Positions 40,443 through 49,094 are shown, counted from the stretch's first letter. The stretch: 64,000 nt of DNA from Streptomyces longwoodensis (GCF_001514125.1 NZ_KQ948553.1:323501-387500), one strand, 5' to 3'. Notes: generated from the letters alone by a model not told the origin. Numbers and translations: made by a program.

Positions 40443-40910
40443 TCACGGCCCGGTGCGCTCCGCCGGCAGGGGCCGGTCCTTCACCACGTGCTTCATCACC
40501 AGCGTGGACGTCAGCCGCTGTACGCCCGGCAGGGTGGCGAGCCGCTCGTCGTACAGGCGCTGGAAGGCCGCGAGGTCGGCGGTCGCCACCCGGAGCAGGT
40601 AGTCCGGCTCCCCGAACAGCCGCTCCGCCTCCAGCACGTGCGGGATGCCGGCCAGCGCGGTCTCGAACTCGGCGACCGTGTCCCGGTCCTCCTGCCGCAT
40701 CGACACGAAGACCAGCGCCTCGAAGGTCAGCCCGACGGACGCCGGCTCCACCACCGCCCGGTACCCGCTGATCGCGCCCGACCGCTCCAGCTCCCGCAGC
40801 CGCCGGTGGCAGGGCGAGACGCTCAGCCGCACCCGTGCGGCCAGTTCGGTCACGGTCAGCCGCCCGTCCTGCTGGAGCTCGGCAAGGATTTTCCGGTCCA
40901 CGTCGTCCAT
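40443..40910 (-). CDS. Lrp/AsnC family regulator
   Basis: A 155-residue regulator with the AsnC helix-turn-helix (D-R-K-I-L-A-E-L-Q-Q-D-G-R near residue 5; V-T-E-L-A-A-R-V-R-L-S-V-S-P-C-H-R-R-L to about 40) and a C-terminal RAM ligand-binding domain ending in the L-P-G-V-Q-R-L-T-S-T pattern. It is divergent from a LysE-type exporter across 82 bases. Lrp-type control of an amino-acid exporter is a familiar arrangement. Confidence 0.9.
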   Translation of the reverse strand: MDDVDRKILAELQQDGRLTVTELAARVRLSVSPCHRRLRELERSGAISGYRAVVEPASVGLTFEALVFVSMRQEDRDTVAEFETALAGIPHVLEAERLFGEPDYLLRVATADLAAFQRLYDERLATLPGVQRLTSTLVMKHVVKDRPLPAERTGP

Positions 40911-40992
40911 GCGGTAGATCCTCCCCCGGACCGGGGGTGCCCGGGCAAACTTCGGCAGCACTTTCGCGCCCTTCGCGCCTAATGTCACCCCC

Positions 40993-41670
40993 ATGGACAG
41001 CACCACCCTCCTCTCCTTCCTCGCCCTGGACCTGCTGCTGGTCTGCGTGCCGGGCGCCGACTGGGCGTACACGATCGCGGCGGGCGTACGGGGCCGTTCG
41101 GTGCCCGCCGCGGTGGGCGGCCTGGTCTGCGGGTACGCCGTGCACACCGCGCTGGCCGTCGCGGGGCTCGCGGTCCTGGTGGCGGGCTCGCCGGCGCTGC
41201 TCACGGCGCTGACGGTGGCGGGGGCCGGGTACCTGGTGTGGCTGGGCTGGAGCGTGCTGCGGCGGCCGGGGGTGCCGTCCGGGGAGCCCGGCGGGTCCGG
41301 GCCCGGCGCGCTGCCGGGCGAGAGCGGGGGCCGGGTGTTCCTGCGCGGGGCGGCGATCAGCGGGCTGAACCCGAAGGGGCTGCTGCTGTACCTGTCGGTG
41401 CTGCCGCAGTTCCTGGTGACCGGGGGCGCGGGGGCCGGTGGCGCGGGCGGGAGTGGCGGCGGGGGCGGGGGTCACCTGCCGGTGGCCGCGCAGACGGCCG
41501 TCCTCGGGCTGCTGCACATGGCGTGCTGTGCCGCCGTGTACGCCACGGTCGGCGTCCTGGCCCGCGCGGTGCTCGGCGCCCGTCCGGCGGCGGCGCGGGC
41601 GGTGACCCGCACGTCGGGGGCGGCGATGCTCGGCATCGGGACGCTGCTGCTCGTGCAGCACGCGCTGTGA
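40993..41670 (+). CDS. LysE/RhtB family amino-acid exporter
   Basis: A 225-residue membrane protein with six predicted helices. The V-P-G-A-D-W-A-Y loop after helix 1 and G-A-A-I-S-G-L-N-P-K-G between helices 3 and 4 are typical of LysE/RhtB transporters. A Gly-rich loop (about residues 140-157) is unusually long. The substrate is probably an amino acid, consistent with the divergent Lrp-type regulator. The shared promoter region contains a direct TTCGCGCC repeat next to a TAATGT element. Confidence 0.85.
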   Translation: MDSTTLLSFLALDLLLVCVPGADWAYTIAAGVRGRSVPAAVGGLVCGYAVHTALAVAGLAVLVAGSPALLTALTVAGAGYLVWLGWSVLRRPGVPSGEPGGSGPGALPGESGGRVFLRGAAISGLNPKGLLLYLSVLPQFLVTGGAGAGGAGGSGGGGGGHLPVAAQTAVLGLLHMACCAAVYATVGVLARAVLGARPAAARAVTRTSGAAMLGIGTLLLVQHAL

Positions 41671-41836
41671 ATCCCGGCGCGGTGCCGGGCGGGTGGGTGG
41701 TTCCGCTCGCCCGGGGCGGTGGTGCGTGGCCGGGACTGATCGGTGGGCGGGGGCGGGGGGAAGGGGCGTCGGAGCGGGCGGCGTTGACCCAGGACGCGAG
41801 GACGACCGCTCGACGGACCCCCTGGAGGAGAACGAG

Positions 41837-42262
41837 ATGGCATTGACGCGTGAAGAGCGAGAGGCGTTCCTGGCGGAGCCGCACGTCGCGGCGCTGTCGG
41901 TCGACGGCGGGACCGGGCGCGGACCGCTGACGGTGCCGATCTGGTACGGGTACGAGCCCGGCGGCGACGTGTGGATCATGACGGGCCGGGACTCGCGCAA
42001 GTACGGGCGCATCCAGGCGGCGGGGCGGTTCTCGCTGATGGTGGACCGGCTGGAGCCGACCATCCGCTACGTGTCGGTGGAGGGCCCGGTGCTGCGGACG
42101 GACCCGGCGACCATCGAGGACCTGCGGCGGATGTCGGCGCGCTACCTGCCGGCGGACAAGGTGGACGGGTACGTGGAGTTCGCCTGGAAGAACCACGGCG
42201 AGCAGGTGGTGGTGCACCTGCGCCCGGAGCGGTGGGTGTCCTCGGACCTGGGGCAGGTGTGA
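41837..42262 (+). CDS. Pyridoxamine 5'-phosphate oxidase-fold protein, probably F420- or flavin-binding
   Basis: A 141-residue split-barrel protein. The A-L-S-V-D-G-G strand, P-L-T-V-P-I-W-Y-G-Y-E-P-G-G-D-V-W and R-P/R-L-E-P-T-I-R-Y-V-S-V-E-G pattern fits the PPOX class, many actinobacterial members of which use F420. Whether this one uses F420 or FMN is not clear from sequence. The ATG at 41837 has GGAGG about ten bases upstream. It precedes a second PNPOx-fold gene on the same strand by 33 bases. Confidence 0.82.
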   Translation: MALTREEREAFLAEPHVAALSVDGGTGRGPLTVPIWYGYEPGGDVWIMTGRDSRKYGRIQAAGRFSLMVDRLEPTIRYVSVEGPVLRTDPATIEDLRRMSARYLPADKVDGYVEFAWKNHGEQVVVHLRPERWVSSDLGQV

Positions 42263-42295
42263 GCGGGGCGGGGCCGCGGGTGTGACGATGAGGGC

Positions 42296-43027
42296 ATGGC
42301 TGAGGACGACGAGACGGGCGAGATCGGCGAGATCGGCGAGACCACGGACGGCACGGCCGAGGGCCGGGACCTGGACGGCCTGCTGAGGTCGCTGCGGGTG
42401 TGGGCGCCGGGGGCGACGAGCCTGCCGGCGTTCGACGTGGGGGCGGCCCCCGGGGAGCCGTCGGCGCTGTTCACGACGTGGTTCGCCGAGGCCGTGGCGG
42501 CGGGTGAGCGGGAGCCGCACGCCGTGTCCCTGGCGACGGCGGACGAAGAGGGCCGACCCGACGTGCGGATCGTGGTGCTGCACGGCGCGGACGAGCGGGG
42601 CTGGTCCTTCGCGACCCACCGCACGAGCAGGAAGGGCGGGCACCTGGCGGCCCGCCCGTACGCGGCGCTGGCCTTCTACTGGCCGGCGCTCGGCCGCCAG
42701 GTGCGGGTGCGGGGCCCGGTCACCGCGGCCCCGGCCGCCGAGGCCCGCTCCGACCTGCACGCCCGCTCCACCGGAGCCCTGGCCGCGGCCCTCACCGGCC
42801 ACCAGAGCGAGCCCCTGGCCTCCCTGGACGACCTGCGCACCGCGTCGGAGGCCGCGTGGGACCGCGCCCGCACCCACCCGGAGACCGAGTCCCCGACCTG
42901 GACCCTGTACCACCTGGCCCCGGAGGAGGTGGAGTTCTTCCAGGGCGAGGAACACCGCCGCCACGTACGCCTGCGCTACTGGCGGGAGGCGGGGGAACCT
43001 TGGCAGCGGGGGTTGCTGTGGCCGTGA
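42296..43027 (+). CDS. PdxH-like pyridoxal 5'-phosphate synthase family protein
   Basis: A 243-residue protein with an acidic Glu/Gly-rich N-terminal 25 residues followed by a pyridoxamine-phosphate-oxidase domain. Typical blocks are P-H-A-V-S-L-A-T-A-D-E-E-G-R-P-D-V-R-I-V-V-L, F-A-T-H-R-T-S-R-K-G, A-L-A-F-Y-W-P-A-L-G-R-Q-V-R-V-R-G and the C-terminal R-L-R-Y-W-R-E-x-x-x-W. This is an actinobacterial PdxH relative; it may act on pyridoxine derivatives or on another FMN-dependent substrate. Likely co-transcribed with the small PNPOx-fold gene before it. Confidence 0.82.
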   Translation: MAEDDETGEIGEIGETTDGTAEGRDLDGLLRSLRVWAPGATSLPAFDVGAAPGEPSALFTTWFAEAVAAGEREPHAVSLATADEEGRPDVRIVVLHGADERGWSFATHRTSRKGGHLAARPYAALAFYWPALGRQVRVRGPVTAAPAAEARSDLHARSTGALAAALTGHQSEPLASLDDLRTASEAAWDRARTHPETESPTWTLYHLAPEEVEFFQGEEHRRHVRLRYWREAGEPWQRGLLWP

Positions 43028-43105
43028 GGGCAGCGCTGGAGCGGAGCGGCTGAGGTGGGCACGGGAGGCGGCGGTACCGCGGAAACCCTCCCCGGCCGCC
43101 CGCGG

Positions 43106-43693
43106 TCACGGCTGGTCCGGGTCGTCCGACAGGCGGGCGTGCAGGTGGACGTCGCGGAAGGCGTCCTGGCGGTGCGCCTCGAACATCGCGCCGCGCAGCG
43201 TCCCCTCGTACGGGAAGCCGCAGCGCTCCGCGACCCGGCAGGACGCCGCGTGGCCCAGCGCGTGGCCCAACTCCAGCCGGTACAGGCCGCCGTCGCCGAG
43301 CGCCCAGCGGGCCGCCAGGGTCAGGGCGCGGCTCGCCACGCCCCGGCCGCGCGCCTCGGGCAGCACCCAGTAGCCGACCCGTCCGCTGCGCGTCACCCGG
43401 TCGATCATGTTGACGCCGACGTGGCCCAGCACCGTCCCGTCCTCCGCGTCGGCGATCCGGTACGACACGGAGGTGCCCTCGGCCGTCTGCCACGCCTTGC
43501 CCCGCAGGGACTCCCGGGAGGTCGCGAGGTCCGTCACGGGCCTCAGCGGTGTGTTCCACCGCAGGAACTCCTCGTCGGCCTGACCCCGCCACCACGCCTC
43601 GGCGTCGGCGTCCGACTCCGCGTCCCAGGCACCGAGCACGAGACCGTTCCCCCGCAGGACGGGCGGCGCGCCGCCGTCATGGATCGTGTTCAT
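43106..43693 (-). CDS. GNAT family N-acetyltransferase
   Basis: A 195-residue acetyltransferase of the RimJ/RimL type. The acetyl-CoA motif is V-G-Y-W-V-L-P-E-A-R-G-R-G-V-A-S-R-A-L (about residues 107-125), followed by R-L-E-L-G-H-A-L-G-H-A-A-S and A-E-R-C-G-F-P-Y-E-G-T-L. The substrate is unknown. A start four codons earlier is equally possible. Divergent from the monooxygenase gene. Confidence 0.87.
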   Translation of the reverse strand: MNTIHDGGAPPVLRGNGLVLGAWDAESDADAEAWWRGQADEEFLRWNTPLRPVTDLATSRESLRGKAWQTAEGTSVSYRIADAEDGTVLGHVGVNMIDRVTRSGRVGYWVLPEARGRGVASRALTLAARWALGDGGLYRLELGHALGHAASCRVAERCGFPYEGTLRGAMFEAHRQDAFRDVHLHARLSDDPDQP

Positions 43694-43829
43694 CCGGCCA
43701 TTCAAACGCCCCGCGGACGGTCGCTCCCGGGCGGCCCCCCGCCCGCCCCTCCCCAGGTGTGATCAATCCGCAACCAATTGTGGTCTTGACCGAGACCCAT
43801 CAACCCGGGGCGTGATTACGCTCGCGCTC

Positions 43830-45056
43830 ATGGCCGACGACACGACTCCCGAGGGGACCGCTCCCGACGGGCCCGCTCCCGCTCCGCAGCCCGCCGACCG
43901 CCCCGTCTACGTCATCGGCGGCGGTCCGGGCGGGCTCGCCGCCGCGTACGCGCTGCGCGCGCAGGGCGTACGGGCCGTGGTGCTGGAGAAGTCGGACCGG
44001 GTGGGCGCGTCCTGGCGGGGGCACTACGACCGGCTGCACCTGCACACCACACGCCGCCTGTCGGCGCTGCCCGGCCTGTCGATGCCGCGCCGCTTCGGCC
44101 GCTGGGTGTCCCGCGACGACGTGGTGCGCTACCTGGAGAAGTACGCCGAGCACCACGAGCTGGAGATCGTCACCGGCGTCGAGGTCTCGCGCGTCGAGCC
44201 CTCCCCCGACGGCACCGGCTGGCTGCTGCACGCCACCGGCGGCCGGCGGCTGACCGGCGCCGCGGTGGTCGTCGCCACCGGCTTCAACCACACCCCGCGC
44301 GTCCCCGACTGGCCCGGCCGGGACACGTACACCGGGGAGTTCCTGCACGCCTCCGCCTACCGCAACGGCACCGCGTACGCGGGCCGGGACGTGCTGGTCG
44401 TCGGGGTCGGCAACACCGGCGCCGAGATCGCCGTGGACCTGGTGGAGAGCGGGGCGCAGCGGGTCCGGCTCGCGGTGCGCACGGCCCCGCACATCGTGCG
44501 CCGCTCCACCGCCGGCTGGGCCGCCCAGTACACCGGCGTCCTGGTACGGCGCCTGCCCGTCGCGCTCGTGGACCGGCTGGCCCGGCCGATGGCGCGGCTC
44601 AGCGTGCCCGACCTGTCGGCGCACGGGCTGCCCCGCCCCGGCACCGGGCTCTACAGCCGGGTCACCGAGGGGGCCATCCCCGTGCAGGACGTCGGCCTGA
44701 TCGACGCGGTCCGCACGGGCCGGGTCGAGGTGGTGGCCGCCGTCGAGGGGTTCGAGGACGGCAAGGTGCTGCTCGCCGACGGCGGCCGGATCTCCCCGGA
44801 CACCGTGATCGCGGCGACGGGGTACGTCCGCGCGCTGGAGGGCCTGGTCGGTCACCTCGGCGTCCTCGACGGCCGGGGCCGGCCGGTCGTGCACGGGGCC
44901 CGCACCCCCTCGGGCGCCCCCGGCCTGTACTTCACGGGCTTCACCAACCCGATCAGCGGGATGCTGCGCGAGCTGGCGATCGACGCGCAGCGCATCGCGA
45001 AGGCCGTCGCCCGCGCGGGCGGCGAGAGCCTGTCCCGCCTGCCCGCCCAGGGCTGA
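43830..45056 (+). CDS. FAD/NAD(P)-dependent flavin monooxygenase-like protein
   Basis: A 408-residue flavoprotein. The FAD fingerprint G-G-G-P-G-G-L-A-A-A-Y lies near residue 30 and the NADPH fingerprint G-V-G-N-T-G-A-E-I-A near 192. Further blocks are L-H-T-T-R-R-L-S-A-L-P-G and I-A-A-T-G-Y. These resemble FMO- and YUCCA-like monooxygenases. The F-x-G-x-x-x-H motif of Baeyer-Villiger enzymes is not seen. The substrate is unknown. It ends four bases from the convergent MFS gene. Confidence 0.85.
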   Translation: MADDTTPEGTAPDGPAPAPQPADRPVYVIGGGPGGLAAAYALRAQGVRAVVLEKSDRVGASWRGHYDRLHLHTTRRLSALPGLSMPRRFGRWVSRDDVVRYLEKYAEHHELEIVTGVEVSRVEPSPDGTGWLLHATGGRRLTGAAVVVATGFNHTPRVPDWPGRDTYTGEFLHASAYRNGTAYAGRDVLVVGVGNTGAEIAVDLVESGAQRVRLAVRTAPHIVRRSTAGWAAQYTGVLVRRLPVALVDRLARPMARLSVPDLSAHGLPRPGTGLYSRVTEGAIPVQDVGLIDAVRTGRVEVVAAVEGFEDGKVLLADGGRISPDTVIAATGYVRALEGLVGHLGVLDGRGRPVVHGARTPSGAPGLYFTGFTNPISGMLRELAIDAQRIAKAVARAGGESLSRLPAQG

Positions 45057-45060
45057 GCTC

Positions 45061-46383
45061 CTACGCCGTCGCCACCACCGTGAGCGGCGCCGCCGGCCTG
45101 CGCCGGATCACCAGCGCCATCAGGGCCGCCGCCGCGCACAGGGCGCCGGAGGCGTACCAGACGACGTCGTAGGAGCCGAAGGCGTCGCGGGCGACGCCGC
45201 CGAGGAAGGCGACCAGGGCCGCGCCGACCTGGTGGGAGGCCAGCACCCAGCCGAAGACGATGGCGCTGTCCTCGCCGTACTGCTCGCGGCACAGGGCGAG
45301 GGTCGGGGGCACCGTGGCGACCCAGTCGAGGCCGTAGAAGACGATGAAGAACAGCATCGGCGGGTGGACCGTCGGCGCCAGGAGCATCGGCAGGAAGAGC
45401 AGGGAGACGCCGCGCAGGGCGTAGTAGACGGCGAGCAGGCGGCGCGGTTCGAAGCGGTCGGTGAACCAGCCGGAGGCGATCGTGCCGACCACGTCGAACA
45501 CGCCGATCACCGCCAGCAGCGAGGCCGCCGCCGTCACCGGCATGCCGTGGTCGTGGGCCGCGGGCACGAAGTGGGTCTGCACCAGGCCGTTGGTCGACGC
45601 GCCACAGATCGCGAAGGTGCCGGCCAGCAGCCAGAACGGGCCGGTGCGCACCGCCGACAGCAGCACCCGCACCGCCCGGCCCGCGGCGCCCCGCACCGGG
45701 GCGGGCTTGGGCACGAACTCCGTGGCGCCGTACGGCGTGAGCCCCACGTCCGCCGGGTGGTCGCGCAGCAGCAGCCAGACGAAGGGGACGACGGCGAGGG
45801 CCGCGAGGGAGACGGTGACCGCGGCCGGACGCCAGTCGTGGTGGGTGATCATCCAGGACAGCAGCGGCAGGAAGATCAGCTGGCCGGACGCGGAGGCGGC
45901 GGTGAGGATGCCGCTGACCAGGCCCCGGCGCTCGGTGAACCAGCGGTTGGTCACCGTCGCGGCGAAGGCCAGCGCCATGGAGCCCGACCCGAGGCCCACC
46001 AGCAGGCCCCAGCACAGCAGCAGCTGCCAGGCGGCCGTCATCCACACGGTCAGGCCCGAGCCGAGGGCGATCACGGTGAGGGCGACGGCGACCACCCGGC
46101 GGATGCCGAAGCGGTCCATCAGCGCGGCGGCGAACGGCGCGGTCAGCCCGTACAGCGCGAGGTTGACCGAGACGGCCGCGCCGATCGTGCCGCGCGACCA
46201 GCCGAAGTCCTCGTGCAGCGGGTCGATGAGCAGACCGGGCAGGGAGCGGAAGGCGGCCGCGCCGATGATCGTGACGAAGGTGACGGCGGCGACGAACCAC
46301 GCCCGGTGCACTCGGGTGCGGCGGGGTCCGGGGAGGGGGCCGGTGGCTCCGGCCGGCGGGGACACGTCGGTTGTCTGGGTCAC
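45061..46383 (-). CDS. MFS transporter (oxalate/formate antiporter-like)
   Basis: A 440-residue major facilitator protein with twelve predicted helices and a long R-R-V-V-A-V-A-L-T-V-I-A-L-G region after D-R-F-G-I in loop 2-3. The G-W-S-R-G-T-I-G-A-A-V-S-V-N-L motif and E-R-R-G-L-V-S-G-I-L-T-A-A-S-A-S-G resemble monocarboxylate or oxalate/formate-type transporters. The GTG at 46383 is the most reasonable start; no good ribosome binding site is seen. Divergent from an AraC-type regulator, with a spaced inverted repeat between. Confidence 0.82.
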   Translation of the reverse strand: MTQTTDVSPPAGATGPLPGPRRTRVHRAWFVAAVTFVTIIGAAAFRSLPGLLIDPLHEDFGWSRGTIGAAVSVNLALYGLTAPFAAALMDRFGIRRVVAVALTVIALGSGLTVWMTAAWQLLLCWGLLVGLGSGSMALAFAATVTNRWFTERRGLVSGILTAASASGQLIFLPLLSWMITHHDWRPAAVTVSLAALAVVPFVWLLLRDHPADVGLTPYGATEFVPKPAPVRGAAGRAVRVLLSAVRTGPFWLLAGTFAICGASTNGLVQTHFVPAAHDHGMPVTAAASLLAVIGVFDVVGTIASGWFTDRFEPRRLLAVYYALRGVSLLFLPMLLAPTVHPPMLFFIVFYGLDWVATVPPTLALCREQYGEDSAIVFGWVLASHQVGAALVAFLGGVARDAFGSYDVVWYASGALCAAAALMALVIRRRPAAPLTVVATA

Positions 46384-46397
46384 GGCACCGAGCTTGC

Positions 46398-46436
46398 GCT
46401 GTCCGCGCTCCGTCAACGAGTGGCCCGAGGGACAGC
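46398..46436. promoter_or_regulatory. Spaced inverted repeat in MFS/AraC promoter region
   Basis: GCTGTCC (46398-46404) and GGACAGC (46430-46436) are perfect inverted heptamers separated by 25 bases, in the 71-base gap between the divergent MFS and AraC-type genes. Confidence 0.35.
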
Positions 46437-46454
46437 ATTCGTTAGGATCGGGCC

Positions 46455-47465
46455 ATGAGCCGTGGCCCGCAGTCCCCGCCGCCGTTCCGGCCGCACCGCG
46501 TCGTCGTCCTCGCCCTGGACGGCCTGCTGCCCTTCGAACTGGGCATCCCGCACCGCATCTTCGGCCGCCCGAAGGACGCGCGCGGACGGCACCTGTACGA
46601 GGTCGTGACCTGCTCGGTCCGCCCGCCGGGCCCGGTCGAGACCGACGCCGACTTCGCGGTGCACGTCCCGCACGGGCCGGAGGTCCTGGCCACCGCGGAC
46701 ACGGTGATCGTCCCGGCGTCGTACGAGCTGGGCCCGGTGCACGACGAGGGGGTGCTCACCGAGGAGCTGGCCGCCGCCCTGGCCCGCGTCCGGCCCGGCA
46801 CGCGGCTCGCGTCGATCTGCACCGGCGTCTACGTCCTGGCCGCGGCCGGTGTCCTCGACGGGCGCCCGGCGACCACGCACTGGGCGGACGCCGAGCGGCT
46901 GCAGCGGATGTTCCCCCGGATCAGGGTCGACCCGGACGTGCTGTTCATCGACGACGGCGACGTGCTGACCTCGGCGGGCGTCGCGGCCGGGATCGACCTG
47001 TGCCTGCACATGGTCCGCCGCGACCACGGCACGGCGGTCGCCAACGAGGTGGCCCGCCGCACGGTCGTCCCGCCGCACCGGGACGGCGGGCAGGCGCAGT
47101 ACATCGAGCGGCCGGTGCCGGATCCGCAGCAGGCGACGACCACGGCGGCGCGCGCCTGGGCGCTGGCCCGGCTGCACGAGCCGATCCAGCTGCGCGACAT
47201 GGCCGCGCAGGAGGCGATGTCGGTGCGGACGTTCACCCGCCGGTTCCGTGAGGAGGTCGGGGTGAGCCCCGGCCAGTGGCTCACCCAGCAGCGCGTCGAG
47301 CGCGCCCGGCACCTGCTGGAGTGCTCCGACCTGTCCGTGGACCAGGTGGCCCGGGACGCCGGCTTCGGCACGGCCCAGTCCATGCGCCAGCACCTGCAGA
47401 CGGCGCTGGGGGTGACGCCGACGGCCTACCGGCGGACGTTCCGGGCGGCCGCGGTGGGGGCGTGA
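46455..47465 (+). CDS. GlxA-type AraC regulator with DJ-1/PfpI domain
   Basis: A 336-residue regulator. The N-terminal amidotransferase-like domain (about residues 14-180) includes F-E-L-G-I-P-H-R-I-F-G and the elbow S-I-C-T-G-V-Y-V-L-A-A-A-G with the Cys found in DJ-1/PfpI proteins. The C-terminal AraC domain (about 225-325) has two helix-turn-helix units, including S-V-R-T-F-T-R-R-F and G-F-G-T-A-Q-S-M-R-Q-H. It probably controls the divergent MFS gene. The ligand is unknown. Confidence 0.9.
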   Translation: MSRGPQSPPPFRPHRVVVLALDGLLPFELGIPHRIFGRPKDARGRHLYEVVTCSVRPPGPVETDADFAVHVPHGPEVLATADTVIVPASYELGPVHDEGVLTEELAAALARVRPGTRLASICTGVYVLAAAGVLDGRPATTHWADAERLQRMFPRIRVDPDVLFIDDGDVLTSAGVAAGIDLCLHMVRRDHGTAVANEVARRTVVPPHRDGGQAQYIERPVPDPQQATTTAARAWALARLHEPIQLRDMAAQEAMSVRTFTRRFREEVGVSPGQWLTQQRVERARHLLECSDLSVDQVARDAGFGTAQSMRQHLQTALGVTPTAYRRTFRAAAVGA

Positions 47466-47475
47466 GCGCGGGGCC

Positions 47476-47658
47476 TCAGGCGACCCGGAAGTGCTGCGCG
47501 CCCGGGCCGGGCTCCAGGACCTCGTCCTCGGCCAGGAACAGGTCCTCCTCCCCGAAGTCCGGGGCCTGGAAGGGGTTCGTCGCGGGACGGGGCGAGGCCG
47601 CCGCCGCGGAACGGCGGGGCTGCCCTTCCGGAGCGGAGAACAACGAGGTGGATTCGAT
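47476..47658 (-). CDS. Small protein with no standard start codon
   Basis: A reading frame of about 60 residues with strong Streptomyces codon bias (nearly every third base G or C). The sequence includes S-T-S-L-F-S-A-P-E-G-Q-P-R-R, then N-P-F-Q-A-P-D-F-G-E-E-D-L-F-L-A, an acidic stretch and a Pro/Gly tail. No ATG or GTG opens it. An AAAGAGAGA purine tract sits at ribosome-binding distance from an ATC codon at 47658, where a one-base change would give ATG. The alternative TTG at 47643 has no ribosome binding site. It lies between the AraC-type gene (convergent, 10 bases) and the small protein upstream. Unknown family. Confidence 0.5.
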   Translation of the reverse strand: MESTSLFSAPEGQPRRSAAAASPRPATNPFQAPDFGEEDLFLAEDEVLEPGPGAQHFRVA

Positions 47659-47726
47659 GAGAGGTCTCTCTTTCGGTACGGGCCCCTCGGGGGAGCCCGG
47701 TGGGCCGTGACCGGGCCCTGCGGGTT

Positions 47727-47948
47727 CTACAGCTTGGTCATCTTGGCGTACGGGCTCAGGATCCGCATCTGCGTTGATCCGAAGTCGACGAGCGCGGCGA
47801 TGCCCTCCTCGATCCCGATCACCCGGCCGAGGCCGTGCGCGTCGTGGGTGACCTGGTCCCCCACGGCGAAGAACTTGGGAGCGGGCGCGACGGGCGCCTT
47901 GAAAGGGCTGGTCGGCAAATGACGCTTCGATGCAGCGGGTTTGGTCAT
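47727..47948 (-). CDS. Small Tudor/KOW-like protein
   Basis: A 73-residue protein with a basic N-terminal 20 residues and a compact beta domain, V-G-D-Q-V-T-H-D-A-H-G-L-G-R-V-I-G-I-E-E-G, then A-A-L-V-D-F-G. The pattern resembles the CarD/TRCF-type or KOW-like Tudor fold that binds RNA polymerase or nucleic acid. The resemblance is weak, so the role is open. The start follows GAGGG closely. Conserved in position upstream of the start-less small protein. Confidence 0.65.
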   Translation of the reverse strand: MTKPAASKRHLPTSPFKAPVAPAPKFFAVGDQVTHDAHGLGRVIGIEEGIAALVDFGSTQMRILSPYAKMTKL

Positions 47949-48557
47949 CCCTCAGTATGAGCCCAGCCACCGCCGCTCCGCTGTGGTCGTCGGCACAACA
48001 ATGCGGTAAGCGACCGGGCGCGCGCCGCTGACCTGGCCTTTCCCGGAGACGGCGCGGAGAAATTACCCGGGCGCGACGGCCGTCCCCGGCGTCCGAAACG
48101 TTGTCCACAGGCTGTGGAGGGCGCGGCGGGGTCGTCCCGGGCGTCGGGCGCACGCGACGTACGCGACTGTTCGGCTGGCGGCGCGCCGGTACCCGCCCCG
48201 AGCACGGCACCGCGCGCCGCCATCCGACTCCGGCGTCCGCACCCCCGCTCCCGGCTGCGCCGGAACGGGAGCACCCCCCACCGGTTCCCGTGGACCCCGA
48301 GGGAACCTGCTGCGCCGAATCCGCGACCCGCACTCGACGAGGACTCCCGTCACCGAGCCCCTCGCCGTCCCCTCGCGGCGTGTCGCAGACCACAAGCGTG
48401 ATCAAACGGACACCTGCCCGTCAACACCTGATTGAAGGTTTGTTACCTTTTGCCGCTTTCGCCGGGGCCGCGCACGGAAGCACGCCCGGGCGCACGGCCC
48501 GGCCGGCCTGACGGTCCGTCGACGCCCGCTGCACCGGCCCACGCGCCCCCGCCCGCG
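47949..48557. other. 609-base gene-free region
   Basis: I find no convincing gene: the open frames have poor codon bias and no ribosome binding sites. The region holds a perfect Streptomyces DnaA box (48101-48109) facing a second TGTGGA core, and an AT-richer pocket near 48425-48460. A small RNA or a replication-linked element is possible but not shown. Confidence 0.5.
48101..48117. promoter_or_regulatory. DnaA box pair
   Basis: TTGTCCACA at 48101-48109 matches the preferred Streptomyces DnaA box exactly. Two bases later CTGTGGA carries the core of a second box in the opposite orientation. Confidence 0.5.
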
Positions 48558-49094
48558 CTACACCGCCTCGTAGGCGAACCCCTCGAACCCCTCGAAGCCG
48601 CCGTACGTCCCGTACGACCCGTGGGTCCCGAAGGCCGGCTCCGGGCACCGTGCGCCGCCGCCCTGTTCCGCGCCCGCGTCGTCGGACGGGGCGCAGCGGT
48701 CCAGTTCGCACCAGATCCGCTTGCCGTCGCCCTCCACGCTCCAGCCCCAGCGGTCGGCGAGCCCGTCGACGAGCGCGAGGCCCCGGCCGCCCGTTGCGTC
48801 ACCGTCGGCCCACCGGGGCACGGGTGCGCGGGAGCAGGCGTCGGTCACCTCCAGGCGCAGCGTCGCGCCCTCGGCCGTCTCCGGCTCCGGCAGCGACAGC
48901 CACAGCACGGCCGGACACCCGGTGTGCACCACGGCGTTGGTGACGAGTTCCGAGACGAGCAGGACCAGCGTCTCGGCGACCGGCTCGTCGGCCCCTATGC
49001 CGGACCCGGCCAGGCGCGAACGGGTCCACTTCCGGGCGCGCCCCACCTCAGCGGGGTCGGGCCGGATCTCCAGCTGCACTTGAAGCACCTGCAC
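48558..49094 (-). CDS. RsbW-like ATP-binding regulatory protein
   Basis: A 178-residue HATPase_c_2 protein. The N-box E-L-V-T-N-A-V-V-H (about residues 61-69), the D-A-C-S-R G1-type segment and the G-G-R-G-L-A-L-V-D G2 loop are intact. Such proteins act as anti-sigma kinases or signalling ATPases in Streptomyces. The C-terminal 25 residues contain short Gly/Phe/Tyr repeats (G-F-E-G-F-E-G-F). The GTG at 49094 is the most likely start; longer frames lack family sequence. A STAS gene lies 1.2 kb away and could be its antagonist (inference). Confidence 0.82.
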   Translation of the reverse strand: MQVLQVQLEIRPDPAEVGRARKWTRSRLAGSGIGADEPVAETLVLLVSELVTNAVVHTGCPAVLWLSLPEPETAEGATLRLEVTDACSRAPVPRWADGDATGGRGLALVDGLADRWGWSVEGDGKRIWCELDRCAPSDDAGAEQGGGARCPEPAFGTHGSYGTYGGFEGFEGFAYEAV

